Shown in pieces: positions 1 to 6,882 of a stretch of DNA of 64,000 nt. The DNA lies in assembly GCF_900115265.1 (NCBI RefSeq), contig NZ_FOVU01000007.1, positions 1 through 64,000 of the forward strand. Direction: 5' to 3'. The stretch's first letter is position 1. Each line of letters begins with the position of its first letter. Origin of the DNA: Bradyrhizobium sp. Ghvi (GTDB taxonomy: Bacteria; Pseudomonadota; Alphaproteobacteria; Rhizobiales; Xanthobacteraceae). The translations under genes were made by a program, and so were the position numbers. Below the pieces are notes generated by a model that worked only from the letters and a program-made list of their open reading frames with translations, made no database searches and was not told the DNA's origin.

Positions 1-95
1 CGCGTACGGAAAGCCGTGTGCATTGAAAGGTGCCCGCACGGTTTGGAGGGAGGCGTAGGGATATCCTCTCACGAGGTGTCCCGCGCCTACCCTAC
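1..95 (+). mobile_element. 3' end of a group II intron (domains V and VI)
   Basis: Positions about 11-44 form a domain V hairpin. The stem AAGCCGTGTGC pairs with GCCCGCACGGTTT around a GAAA tetraloop at 25-28, and the AGC triad lies at 12-14. A second hairpin at about 46-93 (GGCG...CCTC against GAGG...CGCC) fits domain VI, and the intron would end near base 95 at CTACCCTAC. Upstream domains I-IV and any reverse transcriptase/maturase gene lie outside the window. The assignment rests on the shape and sequence of domain V, which is the most conserved part of these ribozymes. The exact 3' splice site is inferred. Confidence 0.72.
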
Positions 96-132
96 CGAGA
101 CGCTGCGCGGCTCGGTTCACGAGAGCCCGGTG
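95..132. repeat. Copy 1 of a 38-bp direct repeat, next to the intron end
   Basis: The 38 bases from CCGAGACGCTGCG to GAGAGCCCGGTG recur exactly at 870-907. Similarity continues weakly for about 20 bases after both copies (GCCGCACGCGC in each). This copy begins where the group II intron appears to end, so it would be the 3' exon side of the intron insertion. Bases 121-140 can fold as GAGAGCC-CGGTGC-GGCTCTC. Confidence 0.8.
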
Positions 133-560
133 CGGCTCTCGCCGCACGCGCCAAAACCTGAGCGAACGTGATGCAGGCAACGATACGAGAACCGCCCAGC
201 ATTTTCACAGGAGTCTCGCAATTATGGAAGAGAGCCCTGTGGGTGGAGTGAAAGCGAAGACGGGACGGGGCGAAAGAGGCACTCGCAGGAGGGTCAGCAT
301 AGCGCCGACGCGCAGCGGCGGGACCCAGGGCCGAGTGAGTGGCGAGACCGGTTAACAAGGCACCCGACCCGAAGGGCAGTGATAGCGACGCCGGCATGCA
401 ATGACGGCGGGCCCGAGGGCGAGTGCCTCCGGCGAGCGACTCAATGCGGCTTCACGTCTGCTTGGTATCAATTTTGCTTTTGTGATATCGTCTCACTCGT
501 GCGCATGTCGATGCACGGCGTGGGCATGTTCACTGAGAGCCAATTCTTACAGAGGACGAC
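133..560. other. Spacer without a recognisable gene
   Basis: No reading frame here has both a ribosome binding site and a recognisable protein. Long frames on both strands have arginine- and alanine-rich low-information content, typical of shadow frames in GC-rich DNA. The last 80 bases are the leader of the small lysine-rich gene that follows. Confidence 0.5.
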
Positions 561-647
561 ATGGCCAAGAAAGCGAAGAAGGCAAAGAAGACCGCGAAGG
601 CAGCTACCAAGAAGGTGGCAAAGAAGACTTCAAAGAAAAAGAAGTAG
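561..647 (+). CDS. 28-residue lysine-rich peptide
   Basis: ATG at 561 is preceded by AGAGGA at 551-556, a good ribosome binding site. The product starts MAKKAKKAKKTAKAATKK and ends in KKKK. It consists almost only of Lys, Ala and Thr, so it is highly basic, like the C-terminal tail of histone H1. It has no fold of its own and may bind nucleic acid, but that is an inference from composition. Similar tiny basic proteins are common in bradyrhizobia. It is followed by a structured region that ends in a strong terminator, so it probably forms a single-gene transcript. Confidence 0.6.
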   Translation: MAKKAKKAKKTAKAATKKVAKKTSKKKK

Positions 648-675
648 TCGTATCGGCTACTGATCTATCGCCGCC

Positions 676-811
676 TCCGGGTCGCAACCCGGATGAAAAG
701 CGAGACCTCCCAAAGGATATGAAGCGTCCTTTGCAGCCGTTCGGTATCGCGGCACGCTAAGATAAGGCCGGACCTTTGTGCAGGTGGCTGCTGCATAAAG
801 GTCCGGTTTTT
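676..811 (+). ncRNA. Structured RNA segment, three hairpins ending in a terminator
   Basis: Three hairpins follow one another after the lysine-rich gene. They are TCCGGGT-CGCA-ACCCGGA (676-693), CAAAGGA-N9-TCCTTTG (711-733) and the terminator stem at 768-806. The second hairpin hides an AAAGGA element in its stem and an ATG (719-721) in its loop. That ATG opens a 13-codon frame (719-760, product MKRPLQPFGIAAR). The segment could be a 3'-UTR-derived small RNA or a leader peptide with a hidden ribosome binding site. No known RNA family was recognised. The structure is seen directly; the function is inferred. Confidence 0.4.
768..811 (+). terminator. Rho-independent terminator
   Basis: CCGGACCTTT (768-777) pairs perfectly with AAAGGTCCGG (797-806). 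The stem extends through GTGCAG against CTGCAT around a short loop and is followed by five T residues (807-811). It ends the transcript of the lysine-rich gene and its structured 3' region. Confidence 0.85.
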
Positions 812-869
812 CGTTTCTGCACCGCGAGGAGCATGCTCTGCTCGTGCGCGACGGATCGAAGCCGCAAGG

Positions 870-907
870 CCGAGACGCTGCGCGGCTCGGTTCACGAGAG
901 CCCGGTG
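870..907. repeat. Copy 2 of the 38-bp direct repeat
   Basis: This is an exact copy of 95-132, here without intron sequence to its left. The bases before it (GATCGAAGCCGCAAGG) differ from those before copy 1. It may show what an intron-free version of the target looks like, or it may be an unrelated dispersed repeat. Bases 812-1121 around it hold no recognisable gene. Confidence 0.75.
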
Positions 908-1121
908 TGGCGACAGCCGCACGCGCAAAACGGATAAGACGTCTGAAATATCGGAAAGCAGTTTCTTCAGTTCGTTCTCGCCCACCCTGGCATCTGGCCG
1001 GCTGGAAAAGTCGACCTTTGAAGGACCACGAGATCCCACGATCCGGAATCCCAGTCGTGTGTTAGGGATGGGGAACGTCTGCGGGACTAAACGATTCGTC
1101 TCAGCGTGGGAGAACCTTTCA

Positions 1122-1400
1122 ATGCTGATGACCAAGCAGAGACGGCCAGTGATCCGCACCCTGCGCGGTTGGGCGATCAACGTGCTGAACGAAGCTGGCG
1201 CCATCCGCGAGTGCGAGGAGCACGGTTGGATGCAGGACCGGGCCGATCCGCATGCCCGAGAGCGAGCCTTCGATATCGCCCGTCGAGATCCGCCAGCAGA
1301 CGTATCCTGTCAAGCAGCGGAAGCCGCGCTTCGCGACGTGCTGGACTCGATTGGTGATGCCTGCCCAGAATGTCCCCCTGACGAGGAGGACCGGCGCTAG
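1122..1400 (+). CDS. Hypothetical protein, 92 residues
   Basis: The start at 1122 (MLMTKQRRPVIRTL) is chosen over an in-frame upstream start because the extra N-terminal residues look like non-coding sequence. The product is acidic towards the C-terminus and ends ECPPDEEDRR. It reads like one of the short orphan proteins common in rhizobial islands. No domain was recognised. The composition (mixed charged and hydrophobic, helix-like) supports a real gene, but only moderately. Confidence 0.45.
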   Translation: MLMTKQRRPVIRTLRGWAINVLNEAGAIRECEEHGWMQDRADPHARERAFDIARRDPPADVSCQAAEAALRDVLDSIGDACPECPPDEEDRR

Positions 1401-1424
1401 GTCCGACGCCGACCGATCTCCGAG

Positions 1425-1613
1425 TCAGCGGCCTAACCGTTTCTCTACGCGCTTGCGCGCGTTGCCGACCTTCTTGACGGCCTTTTTCACCGCTTGCGCC
1501 GACTTTCCAGTCTTCTTTGCCTCGTACTGCACTTCGTAGTCCTGCCCGCCGGCCACCCGCGCCCGGTCCTGTTTTCGTCCGCGCGCCGTCTTGCTCTTCT
1601 TCGCTCCTGCCAT
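1425..1613 (-). CDS. DUF3606-type small basic protein
   Basis: The start MAGAKKSK is preceded by GGAGGAGACATCC, a near-ideal ribosome binding site, which rules out the longer frame. The 62-residue product has a basic N-terminus. Its body (VAGGQDYEVQYEAKKTGKS, then AVKKAVKKVG) matches my recollection of DUF3606 proteins, small proteins of unknown function that are frequent in Bradyrhizobium. It faces away from the ligase gene that follows and is not obviously part of an operon. Confidence 0.65.
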   Translation of the reverse strand: MAGAKKSKTARGRKQDRARVAGGQDYEVQYEAKKTGKSAQAVKKAVKKVGNARKRVEKRLGR

Positions 1614-1861
1614 GGATGTCTCCTCCTGTTGTGACATCGAAGGCAACGCGACAAGGATTCGCAGGTTCCGGAACGATTCGAACTGTGCCAATTTGAATCG
1701 GCTGAAGCGTGGAGTTCTTCAGTGGCGTTTCACGCGTAAAAAGTCCGGCAGCTATCGGCGTCAAGGCGCTTTCCCCGGCTTCATCGAACCGGCCCTGTCA
1801 CTTCGAGCGAAAAGGTGCCGTCCGTGCATTACGCAACACGCTCTGAAGGATTGGCCCTTGA

Positions 1862-2809
1862 ATGAGCCGGACGTCGACCCTGCCCAAACGCTTACAGCCG
1901 ATGCTCGCTACGCTCACCGACGCGCCATTCGATGACTCCGGCTGGGTTTTCGAGGATAAGTACGATGGCTTCCGGATGATTGCCGAAATCCGGCGGGGCA
2001 AGGTTGCGCTCTACAGCCGCAACGGGAAGATCATCAGCCGTAGCTATATCGAGGTCGCCAAAGCGCTGGAGGGCGTGAGGGGCGATGCCGTGATCGACGG
2101 CGAGCTCGTCGCAATCGGAAAGGACGGCGTCTCGCATTTCCAGCTGCTTCAGAACGCGCTCCGTCATGAAGCGAAGCTCCTGTATTGCGCCTTCGATCTC
2201 ATGTTTCAGGACACAGTTGACTTACGCAAACAGCCTCTGCTCGAGCGCAAGGAGAGGCTGAAAGCGATCCTGCCGAGCCACCGGCTGATCGCCTTCAGCC
2301 GTCACCGCAAAGCGAACGGCACGAAATTCTTCGCCGAGGCCGAGCGGAAGGGTCTGGAAGGTATCATGGCGAAGCGCGCCAACAGCGCGTATGCGTCCGG
2401 AAGCCGGACGGCGGATTGGCTGAAGATCAAGACAGCAAAGCGGCAGGAGGTGGTGATCGCGGGCTTCACGGCGCCGAGGCGCACCAGGCCATTCTTCGGC
2501 GCCCTGGTCCTCGCCGTGCGGGAAGACGACACATGGCGCTATATCGGACATGTCGGCACTGGCTTCAGCCACAAGGTCCTGGCAGACCTCCATGCCAAGC
2601 TCGTGAAGCTGACGACCCCGAAATCACCCTTCCCTGCCAAAGTGAAGGACGAGGCCGCCACGACCTGGGTCAGGCCCTCGTTGGTTGCCGAGGTCAAATT
2701 CGCGGAGTGGACGGGCAAGGGCGAACTGCGCCAGCCCGTCTACCTTGGGCTCAGGTCCGACAAGCGGGCGAAGGAGGTCGTGCGCGAGCGAGAACGTCCG
2801 CGCAAATAG
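1862..2809 (+). CDS. ligD: ATP-dependent DNA ligase, LigD ligase-domain type
   Basis: This enzyme seals DNA nicks and, with Ku, joins broken ends (bacterial NHEJ). The adenylation motif EDKYDGFR places the nucleophilic lysine at residue 33. Further ligase motifs are DGELVA, GLEGIMAKR and DWLKIK, followed by an OB-fold C-terminus. At 315 residues it holds only the ligase part of LigD and lacks the polymerase and phosphoesterase domains of full-length LigD. Stand-alone versions of this kind occur beside ku genes in rhizobia. The Ku gene lies 2 kb downstream on the other strand, which supports a joint role. Several ligD and ku copies per genome are usual in this group. Confidence 0.88.
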   Translation: MSRTSTLPKRLQPMLATLTDAPFDDSGWVFEDKYDGFRMIAEIRRGKVALYSRNGKIISRSYIEVAKALEGVRGDAVIDGELVAIGKDGVSHFQLLQNALRHEAKLLYCAFDLMFQDTVDLRKQPLLERKERLKAILPSHRLIAFSRHRKANGTKFFAEAERKGLEGIMAKRANSAYASGSRTADWLKIKTAKRQEVVIAGFTAPRRTRPFFGALVLAVREDDTWRYIGHVGTGFSHKVLADLHAKLVKLTTPKSPFPAKVKDEAATTWVRPSLVAEVKFAEWTGKGELRQPVYLGLRSDKRAKEVVRERERPRK

Positions 2810-2884
2810 CGCTTCCCTCCGGGAGTAACCCGGCAAACGGAAGGATCGACGCACTCGCCTCCTCCGGCCCCCCGCAGTGGGCAC

Positions 2885-3349
2885 TCAATCGCCTCCAAGG
2901 TCGTGGATTTCCGGTCGCATGCCGTCAGGCGTAAGTTCGAGCGTCGCAAACGTGATCGGCAGCTTGAAACGCCGAGGTCCCGCGCTTCCGGGGTTCAGAT
3001 AGAGAACGCTATCGACCGTGTCGATCTTCGGCACGTGGGAATGCCCGGAGACGATGACGTCGATGCCGCCACCGGGATCGGCCTTCAGCGTCTTCAAGTC
3101 GTGCAGAACGTAGATCGACTTTCCCGCCAGGCGCACAAGGTTTGTGTCGGGGTAGTCGCGAGCCCACTCGCCACCATCCACGTTTCCACGAATGGCCGTG
3201 ACGGGCGCGATTCGGCGAAGCGCGTCGACGATCTCCGGGCGCCCGATGTCGCCGGCATGGATGATGTGATCGACGCCCGTCAGACCTCGTTCCGCCTCGG
3301 GCCTCAACAGACCGTGCGTGTCCGAAATAATTCCAATCCTGAACATCAT
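2885..3349 (-). CDS. YfcE/MJ0936-type metallophosphoesterase
   Basis: The 154-residue protein carries the metal-binding motifs of calcineurin-like phosphodiesterases: SDTHG near the N-terminus, GDIG, GNVD and GHSH. Family members hydrolyse phosphodiesters with Mn or Ni ions, and the natural substrate is usually unknown. The start codon overlaps the stop of the NUDIX gene as ATGA, so the two are translationally coupled. It is the last gene of the minus-strand ku group. A role in trimming DNA ends is possible from context but not shown by the sequence. Confidence 0.82.
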   Translation of the reverse strand: MMFRIGIISDTHGLLRPEAERGLTGVDHIIHAGDIGRPEIVDALRRIAPVTAIRGNVDGGEWARDYPDTNLVRLAGKSIYVLHDLKTLKADPGGGIDVIVSGHSHVPKIDTVDSVLYLNPGSAGPRRFKLPITFATLELTPDGMRPEIHDLGGD

Positions 3350-3849
3350 TTGACGGCGCTCTCAATCGCGATTGCCAGTAGACGATCGAGAAACTCTACC
3401 TGAGCGGACAGCATCTTGGTCCGCGCCATCTCGATATCAAACCATTCCGCGCGGTCGACTTCGGGAAAACTCTGGCGTCGACCGCTTCTGGGCGGCCATT
3501 CGATATCGAACCTATTGCTGGTCAGCGCCGCCGGGTCAAAATGGCCCTCGCCGGCGAATGCGATGACGCGCTTCCCTCCTCGCTGTCGGACTTCCCCTAG
3601 CGCCTTGAGTGGGCCAATCGAAGCGCTTGGGCCGAGTTCTTCGGCAAATTCGCGTCGAGCGACGTGCTCCGGAGCATCATTGGCATCGATTTCGCCCTTT
3701 GGAATGGACCAGGCGCCATCATCCTTCTTACCCCAGAACGGACCGCCGGGATGAACGAGCAGTACCTCGAGCCCACGAGCGCCCTTGCGGTATGCGAGAA
3801 TGCCCGCGCTCCAGGTCGATCTGCTGGAAGTCTTTTTCACCGCAGCCAT
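3346..3849 (-). CDS. NUDIX hydrolase
   Basis: The start at 3849 (MAAVKKTSSRSTWSAG) follows AGGAGCGAT, a good ribosome binding site. A longer upstream frame is really the remnant of another gene. The Nudix box reads GEIDANDAPEHVARREFAEELG. The usual first glutamate is an aspartate here, while the REXXEE core is intact. Such enzymes hydrolyse nucleoside diphosphates linked to another group. NUDIX proteins of this length are common next to ku and ligD in rhizobia. The gene lies between the frameshifted remnant and the phosphodiesterase in one minus-strand operon. Confidence 0.82.
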   Translation of the reverse strand: MAAVKKTSSRSTWSAGILAYRKGARGLEVLLVHPGGPFWGKKDDGAWSIPKGEIDANDAPEHVARREFAEELGPSASIGPLKALGEVRQRGGKRVIAFAGEGHFDPAALTSNRFDIEWPPRSGRRQSFPEVDRAEWFDIEMARTKMLSAQVEFLDRLLAIAIESAVK

Positions 3850-4131
3850 ATCGCTCCTGCTTTGCAGAGCAATCGAGATTCGGCGAGCCGTCGCCCCACC
3901 ATGCCGGACCGCGCTCGCCGAGCGCCTGCTTGGCCCGTCCACTGCCCTGTGCACCGTTGCTTCGGCCTCGCGGTCGGCCGCCTTCCTGGCGCGCGCGCCG
4001 ACCCGCCGGGCCGCCATTGGACGGCCGACGAGAGCATCTCGCGTGACCACGTCGAGATTGGGATTTCCCATTCGCCAAAGCCTGCCGCGGACGACGAGGT
4101 AATGGCCGTCCGGCGTCACCGGATGCTTCAC
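3850..4131 (-). pseudogene. Frameshifted remnant of a small rhizobial protein
   Basis: The frame opening MKHPVTPDGHYLVVRGRLWR belongs to a family of about 100-residue proteins of unknown function found near NHEJ genes in rhizobia (from memory). Homologues continue with an AKxALGERGP-WW segment. Here that segment (AKQALGERGPAWWGDG) is in another frame, reached by a one-base indel in the GGG run at 3934-3936. After the shift the usual C-terminal end is also missing, because the frame runs into the NUDIX gene. The original frame happens to read through into the NUDIX protein, giving a false 261-residue fusion. Confidence 0.6.
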
Positions 4132-4136
4132 GACAC

Positions 4137-5069
4137 CTAAGCCGACTTCCGCTGCGGTTTGGCTGCCGGCTTCTTCGCCGCGGTCTCCTTCGCCGGCTTC
4201 TTGCCTGCGATCGGCATCAGCATTTCCTTCTGCCCGGCCGCCGCCTTGCGCGGCTTTTTTCCGGATTTCTTGGGTGCCTCTGTCGCGGACGCGCCCTCTC
4301 TTCCGATGCTCTTTCGCAGCGCGTCCATCAGGTCCACGACGTTCTCGCCGCGGGGACGCGCTTTCGCGGTGATGGGTTTGCCGGCGCGCTTCTGATTGAT
4401 GAGATCGATGAGGGCGGTTTCGTATTGGTCTTCGAACTTGTCCGGCTCGAAATGTGCCGCCTTCTGATTGACGATGTGCTTGGCAAGATCAAGCATGTCC
4501 TTGGTGACTTTGACATCCTGGATATCGTCGAAATACTCGTCCGCGGATCGAACTTCGTAGGGATAGCGTAGCAGCGTACCCATCAGCCCCTTGTCGAGCG
4601 GCTCTAGCGCGATGATGTGCTCGCGATTGGTCAGCACCACGCGGCCGATTGCAACCTTGTTCATCTCGCGGATGGTTTCTCGAATGACGGCAAAGGCATC
4701 GTGCCCGACTTTACCGTCAGGACGCAGGTAGTAGGGGCGGATGAGATATCGCGGATCGATCTCGCTGCGGTCGACGAACTCGTCGATCTCGATGGTTCGC
4801 GTCGATTCCAGCGCGACGTTCTCGAGCTCCTCCTTGGTCACTTCGATGAATGTATCTGTATCAACCTTGTAGCCCTTGACGATATCCTCGTTGTCGACTT
4901 CCTCGCCGGTGTCGGCATCGACCTTGGCGTATTTGATGCGGTGACCGGTCTTTCGGTTGAGCTGATTGAACGAGACCTTTTCGGATTCCGAGGTGGCTGG
5001 ATAAAGCGCGACGGGACAGGTGACGAGGGAAAGACGCAGGAAGCCTTTCCAGTTAGCGCGGGGGGCCAT
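4137..5069 (-). CDS. ku: Ku protein (bacterial NHEJ)
   Basis: Ku binds double-strand DNA ends as a homodimeric ring and recruits LigD. The start MAPRANWKGFLRLSLVTCPV at 5069 is the family start, and GGAG lies about 12 bases upstream. The longer frame adds 39 unrelated residues. The core (YPATSESEKVSFNQLN, then a Ku beta-barrel region) fills residues 1-250. Residues from about 250 to 310 form a lysine- and alanine-rich tail, common in rhizobial Ku and thought to help DNA binding. The gene heads a minus-strand group with the remnant, NUDIX and phosphodiesterase genes. A LexA box lies 120 bases upstream. Confidence 0.92.
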   Translation of the reverse strand: MAPRANWKGFLRLSLVTCPVALYPATSESEKVSFNQLNRKTGHRIKYAKVDADTGEEVDNEDIVKGYKVDTDTFIEVTKEELENVALESTRTIEIDEFVDRSEIDPRYLIRPYYLRPDGKVGHDAFAVIRETIREMNKVAIGRVVLTNREHIIALEPLDKGLMGTLLRYPYEVRSADEYFDDIQDVKVTKDMLDLAKHIVNQKAAHFEPDKFEDQYETALIDLINQKRAGKPITAKARPRGENVVDLMDALRKSIGREGASATEAPKKSGKKPRKAAAGQKEMLMPIAGKKPAKETAAKKPAAKPQRKSA

Positions 5070-5188
5070 GCCGGGGAACTCCGATACTAATACCGGATTC
5101 AAGACGAACGACCGGGCTTGGTTCCGACATCGCGACCTGTCCCACAGAAGGATTTTTCTCAGCGGTGGCTTGGTCGGACTCGACATTT

Positions 5189-5203
5189 GTTCCTGTTATG
5201 TTC
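5189..5203 (+). promoter_or_regulatory. LexA (SOS) box, GTTC-N7-GTTC
   Basis: The sequence GTTCCTGTTATGTTC matches the alphaproteobacterial LexA operator, a direct repeat GTTC-N7-GTTC. It ends 10 bases before the ATG at 5214 and lies 120 bases upstream of ku. It should repress the three-gene set that ends with the SRAP gene, and possibly ku. The genes downstream (an SOS-associated peptidase set) make the match meaningful. Confidence 0.72.
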
Positions 5204-5213
5204 TAATTCAGGC

Positions 5214-5609
5214 ATGACCGAGCGACCCGCGAGCTGGCGCATGCCGACCCCGAAACAGATGGAAAAACTGGCCGTTGAAGCCGATCGTAGACGAGCGCCG
5301 TCCGCTGCGGGTCCAGATGCTCCCCTCCCGGCCGAATATTGGGAATCGGTCCTCCAAGATCCTCGCGCCGGCGCGACCCTGGCCCAGGCCCGACAGCGAC
5401 GCCTTTCGGAAATTAAGGGTCACGTACTGCGCGTCTCATGCCGCCGCTGCGAGCGGACCGTGGAAATCCAGACCGCCGATGCCGTCCGCTTGTATGGCGG
5501 CAACGCGCTCTGGAAGGACGTGGCGCAGCGGTTGCTCGACAACACCTGCCAGCAGCGCACTGGCAGGCATGAAGAAGACGGGTGCTGGCCAGCGTTCGAG
5601 ACGCCGTAG
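5214..5609 (+). CDS. Hypothetical zinc-ribbon-like protein in an SOS operon
   Basis: The 131-residue product has a helical, basic N-terminal half. The C-terminal half contains CRRC and two further cysteines (NTCQQRTGRHEEDGCWPAF), which suggests a metal-binding fold. The ATG at 5214 is chosen because it lies just after the LexA box; an upstream in-frame start would lie before the box. It is followed by a second cysteine-rich gene and the SRAP gene on the same strand. No function is recognised, but the operon points to a DNA-damage role. Confidence 0.7.
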   Translation: MTERPASWRMPTPKQMEKLAVEADRRRAPSAAGPDAPLPAEYWESVLQDPRAGATLAQARQRRLSEIKGHVLRVSCRRCERTVEIQTADAVRLYGGNALWKDVAQRLLDNTCQQRTGRHEEDGCWPAFETP

Positions 5610-5654
5610 TGCTCTGGATTTGCCGATCCGATCTCTTTGCGCCTGGATGTCCGG

Positions 5655-6104
5655 ATGGCCCCGAAGTATCACCCTACGCCCCTGTCGGGCGGCGATCGCA
5701 GGGCTCTGGCGAAAGAGCTCGGCAAGGCACGCGCGATGGCTAACATCCTTGCTACCCAATCGGCGGAGATGCGGGCCAAGGGCGAGGCGATGATCCAGCA
5801 AGCCGACAGGCTGCTTTGCGAAAGCTGGAACGAGCGGATGTGGAGTGACGGCGAACCGATCGATCCGTCGCCGACCATCGATCAGGCCGTGAACGGAGGC
5901 TTCCCCTGGCTGGAGATCAGGTGCGCGCGCTGCAAGACGCCAAGCGACGTGGACCTCGCGGCGATGAAGCACCCGCCGGCTACTTTCGTGCACGATCTCG
6001 CCAGCCGGCTGCGCTGCCGCAAATGCGCCAAGGCGGGCCGGCGTCCATCCGCGACTCTGCTACAGTTGACGTGGCAGCCGCGCCACCCTCGAACCGAATC
6101 CTGA
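5655..6104 (+). CDS. Hypothetical protein with two CxxC pairs
   Basis: The ATG at 5655 is preferred to an upstream TTG. The 149-residue product has an N-terminal helical half (KELGKARAMANILATQSAE). Its C-terminal half carries CARC and CRKC about 35 residues apart, which fits a zinc ribbon. It ends three bases before the SRAP start, so it is probably co-transcribed. No family name was recognised; the same pairing with SRAP genes recurs in bradyrhizobia (from memory). Confidence 0.65.
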   Translation: MAPKYHPTPLSGGDRRALAKELGKARAMANILATQSAEMRAKGEAMIQQADRLLCESWNERMWSDGEPIDPSPTIDQAVNGGFPWLEIRCARCKTPSDVDLAAMKHPPATFVHDLASRLRCRKCAKAGRRPSATLLQLTWQPRHPRTES

Positions 6105-6107
6105 CCG

Positions 6108-6845
6108 ATGTGCAATCTTTATTCGATCACGACCAATCAGGCTGCCATCAGCGCGCTGTTTCGCGTCGTGAACCGATACGTCGGCAACCTGGCGCCGATG
6201 CCGGGGGTTTTTCCCGATTACATGGCGCCGATCGTGCGGAACGGGGCCGAGGGCCGCGAACTCGCTACGGCGCGGTGGGGAATGCCATCGTCATCGAAGG
6301 CGTTGATGGACGCCACCAAGAAACGGGCCGAAAAGCTGCAGGCCAAGGGCAAGACGGTCGATTTCAAGGAATTGCTCAGAATGGAGCCGGACGGCGGAAC
6401 GACCAACATCCGCAATGTCAAGAGCAAACACTGGGCGCGCTGGCTCGGCGTCGAGAACCGTTGCGTGGTGCCATTCAATTCCTTCAGCGAATTCAACAAG
6501 GCCGAGGGCGGCGACATCTGGTTCGCGCTCGATGAAACACGTCCACTCGCCTGCTTCGCCGGCATCTGGACCAACTGGACGTCGGTCCGGAAGGTCAAGG
6601 AAGGCGAGACGACCAACGACCTCTACGCATTCCTCACGACGGAGCCGAACGCCGAGGTCGGCGCCATCCACCCCAAGGCGATGCCTGTAATCCTGATGAC
6701 GCCCGAAGAAGTCGATGCCTGGATGACGGCGCCGCCGGAGGCGGCGCTGAAACTGCAGCGGCCGCTGCCGGATGGATCGCTCCGGATCGTCGCCCGCGGC
6801 GTGAAGGAAGATCCTGCCGCCTCGGCGGATGAGTTACGGTCATGA
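6108..6845 (+). CDS. SRAP family (YedK/HMCES) abasic-site protein
   Basis: SRAP proteins protect abasic sites in single-stranded DNA by forming a thiazolidine link through Cys2. The start MCNLYSI gives the required cysteine at residue 2 after Met removal. Other family positions are visible: an asparagine near N100 (TTNIRN), the glutamate in FNSFSEF (E128) and the histidine in AIHPKAMPVIL (H188). The 245-residue length is normal. It is the last gene of a set controlled by a LexA box, in agreement with the family name (SOS response associated peptidase). The next gene converges on it from the other strand. Confidence 0.92.
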   Translation: MCNLYSITTNQAAISALFRVVNRYVGNLAPMPGVFPDYMAPIVRNGAEGRELATARWGMPSSSKALMDATKKRAEKLQAKGKTVDFKELLRMEPDGGTTNIRNVKSKHWARWLGVENRCVVPFNSFSEFNKAEGGDIWFALDETRPLACFAGIWTNWTSVRKVKEGETTNDLYAFLTTEPNAEVGAIHPKAMPVILMTPEEVDAWMTAPPEAALKLQRPLPDGSLRIVARGVKEDPAASADELRS

Positions 6846-6882
6846 AAGTTGAGGCGTCACTCCCTCGGGCGCAACACGCTGA

